NCBI GenBank assembly: GCA_012735355.1
Contig: JAAYHP010000037.1
Location: forward strand, 1 to 7,108
Direction of reading: 5' to 3'
Origin: Lysinibacillus sp.
GTDB taxonomy: Bacteria; Bacillota; Bacilli; Bacillales_A; Planococcaceae
DNA: 7,108 nt
Shown: piece by piece, positions 6,907 to 7,108 of the stretch
Numbering within the stretch: the first letter of the stretch is position 1
Layout of the letters: each line of letters begins with the position of its first letter
The notes under the pieces: model-generated
Database searches by the model: none
What the model was told of the DNA's origin: nothing
The model's input: only the letters and a program-made list of their open reading frames with translations
Made by a program: the position numbers and the translations under genes

Positions 6907-7108
6907 TTCATATACGTAGAAGCCGCGACCTGTTTTTCTTCCTAACCATCCTGCTGCAACGTATTTACGTAAGAGTGGACATGGGCGATATTTGCTATCT
7001 CCTAAACCTTCATGCAAGATTTCCATAATGTAAAGACACGTATCTAAACCGATGAAATCTGCTAAAGTGAGTGGGCCCATCGGATGGTTCAAACCGAGCT
7101 TCATGAAA
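6904..7108 (-). CDS. hbd: 3-hydroxybutyryl-CoA dehydrogenase, C-terminal part (partial)
   Basis: Last 67 codons of a 3-hydroxyacyl-CoA dehydrogenase, which oxidises 3-hydroxybutyryl-CoA to acetoacetyl-CoA with NAD(P). The coding frame is open to the window edge, so the N-terminal Rossmann domain lies outside. What is visible is the end of the C-terminal 3HCDH helical domain: [15 protein letters not shown], a [15 protein letters not shown] segment, and the terminal [15 protein letters not shown], which is diagnostic of the Hbd/MmgB/PaaH type. It ends in TAG 12 bases before the first codon of the next gene, so the two are almost certainly one transcript. In bacilli this gene often follows a thiolase, which would lie just beyond position 7108, but that is not visible. 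The family call is very secure; the chain-length preference is inferred from the neighbouring butyryl-CoA-type enzymes. Confidence 0.93.
   Translation of the reverse strand, partial: FMKLGLNHPMGPLTLADFIGLDTCLYIMEILHEGLGDSKYRPCPLLRKYVAAGWLGRKTGRGFYVYE

Noticed and set aside
1..7108. CRISPR array, tRNA, rRNA, transposase or prophage genes
   Set aside because: No regularly spaced repeats, no tRNA-like cloverleaf sequence and no mobile-element protein were seen. The window is almost fully occupied by metabolic genes.

Overview
The window reads as chromosomal DNA from a low-to-moderate GC, spore-former-type Bacillaceae bacterium (a Bacillus, Caldibacillus or Geobacillus relative). Evidence is the delta subunit of RNA polymerase (rpoE), which is restricted to Firmicutes, AcdA- and MmgC-type acyl-CoA dehydrogenases very close to the Bacillus forms as I remember them, strong GGAGG ribosome binding sites and use of TTG starts. 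I cannot fix the genus from sequence reading alone.

All real genes lie on the minus strand, so transcription runs from position 7108 down to 1. In order: (1) the 3' end of a 3-hydroxybutyryl-CoA dehydrogenase (hbd, 7108-6904); (2) an MmgC-type acyl-CoA dehydrogenase (6891-5761); (3) an AcdA-type short-chain acyl-CoA dehydrogenase (5727-4588); (4) a TetR-family repressor (4584-3955); (5) a hairpin with terminator shape (3949-3899) bracketed by a 14-bp direct repeat; (6) icmF, the fused adenosylcobalamin-dependent isobutyryl-CoA mutase with its own G-protein chaperone (3848-579); (7) an AT-rich gap with a possible weak terminator and a sigma-A promoter; (8) a 52-residue two-helix membrane protein of unknown function (466-308); (9) another promoter and the 5' end of rpoE (233-1, cut by the window edge). 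There is no gene-free stretch longer than about 110 bases.

How the genes fit together: the first five form an operon-like block with gaps of 12, 33, 3 and 106 bases. IcmF interconverts isobutyryl-CoA (from valine or branched fatty acids) and n-butyryl-CoA. An acyl-CoA dehydrogenase then oxidises butyryl-CoA to crotonyl-CoA, and after hydration (no crotonase is in the window) Hbd oxidises 3-hydroxybutyryl-CoA to acetoacetyl-CoA. The TetR protein is a plausible acyl-CoA-responsive repressor of the block. This is inference from family knowledge and gene order.

Novelty: the gene content matches a catabolic icmF cluster I know from thermophilic bacilli, so I do not claim an undescribed system. 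The parts that most deserve a second look are the tetR-icmF junction (hairpin plus 14-bp repeat, which looks like a possible insertion or duplication scar) and the uncharacterised small membrane gene between icmF and rpoE.
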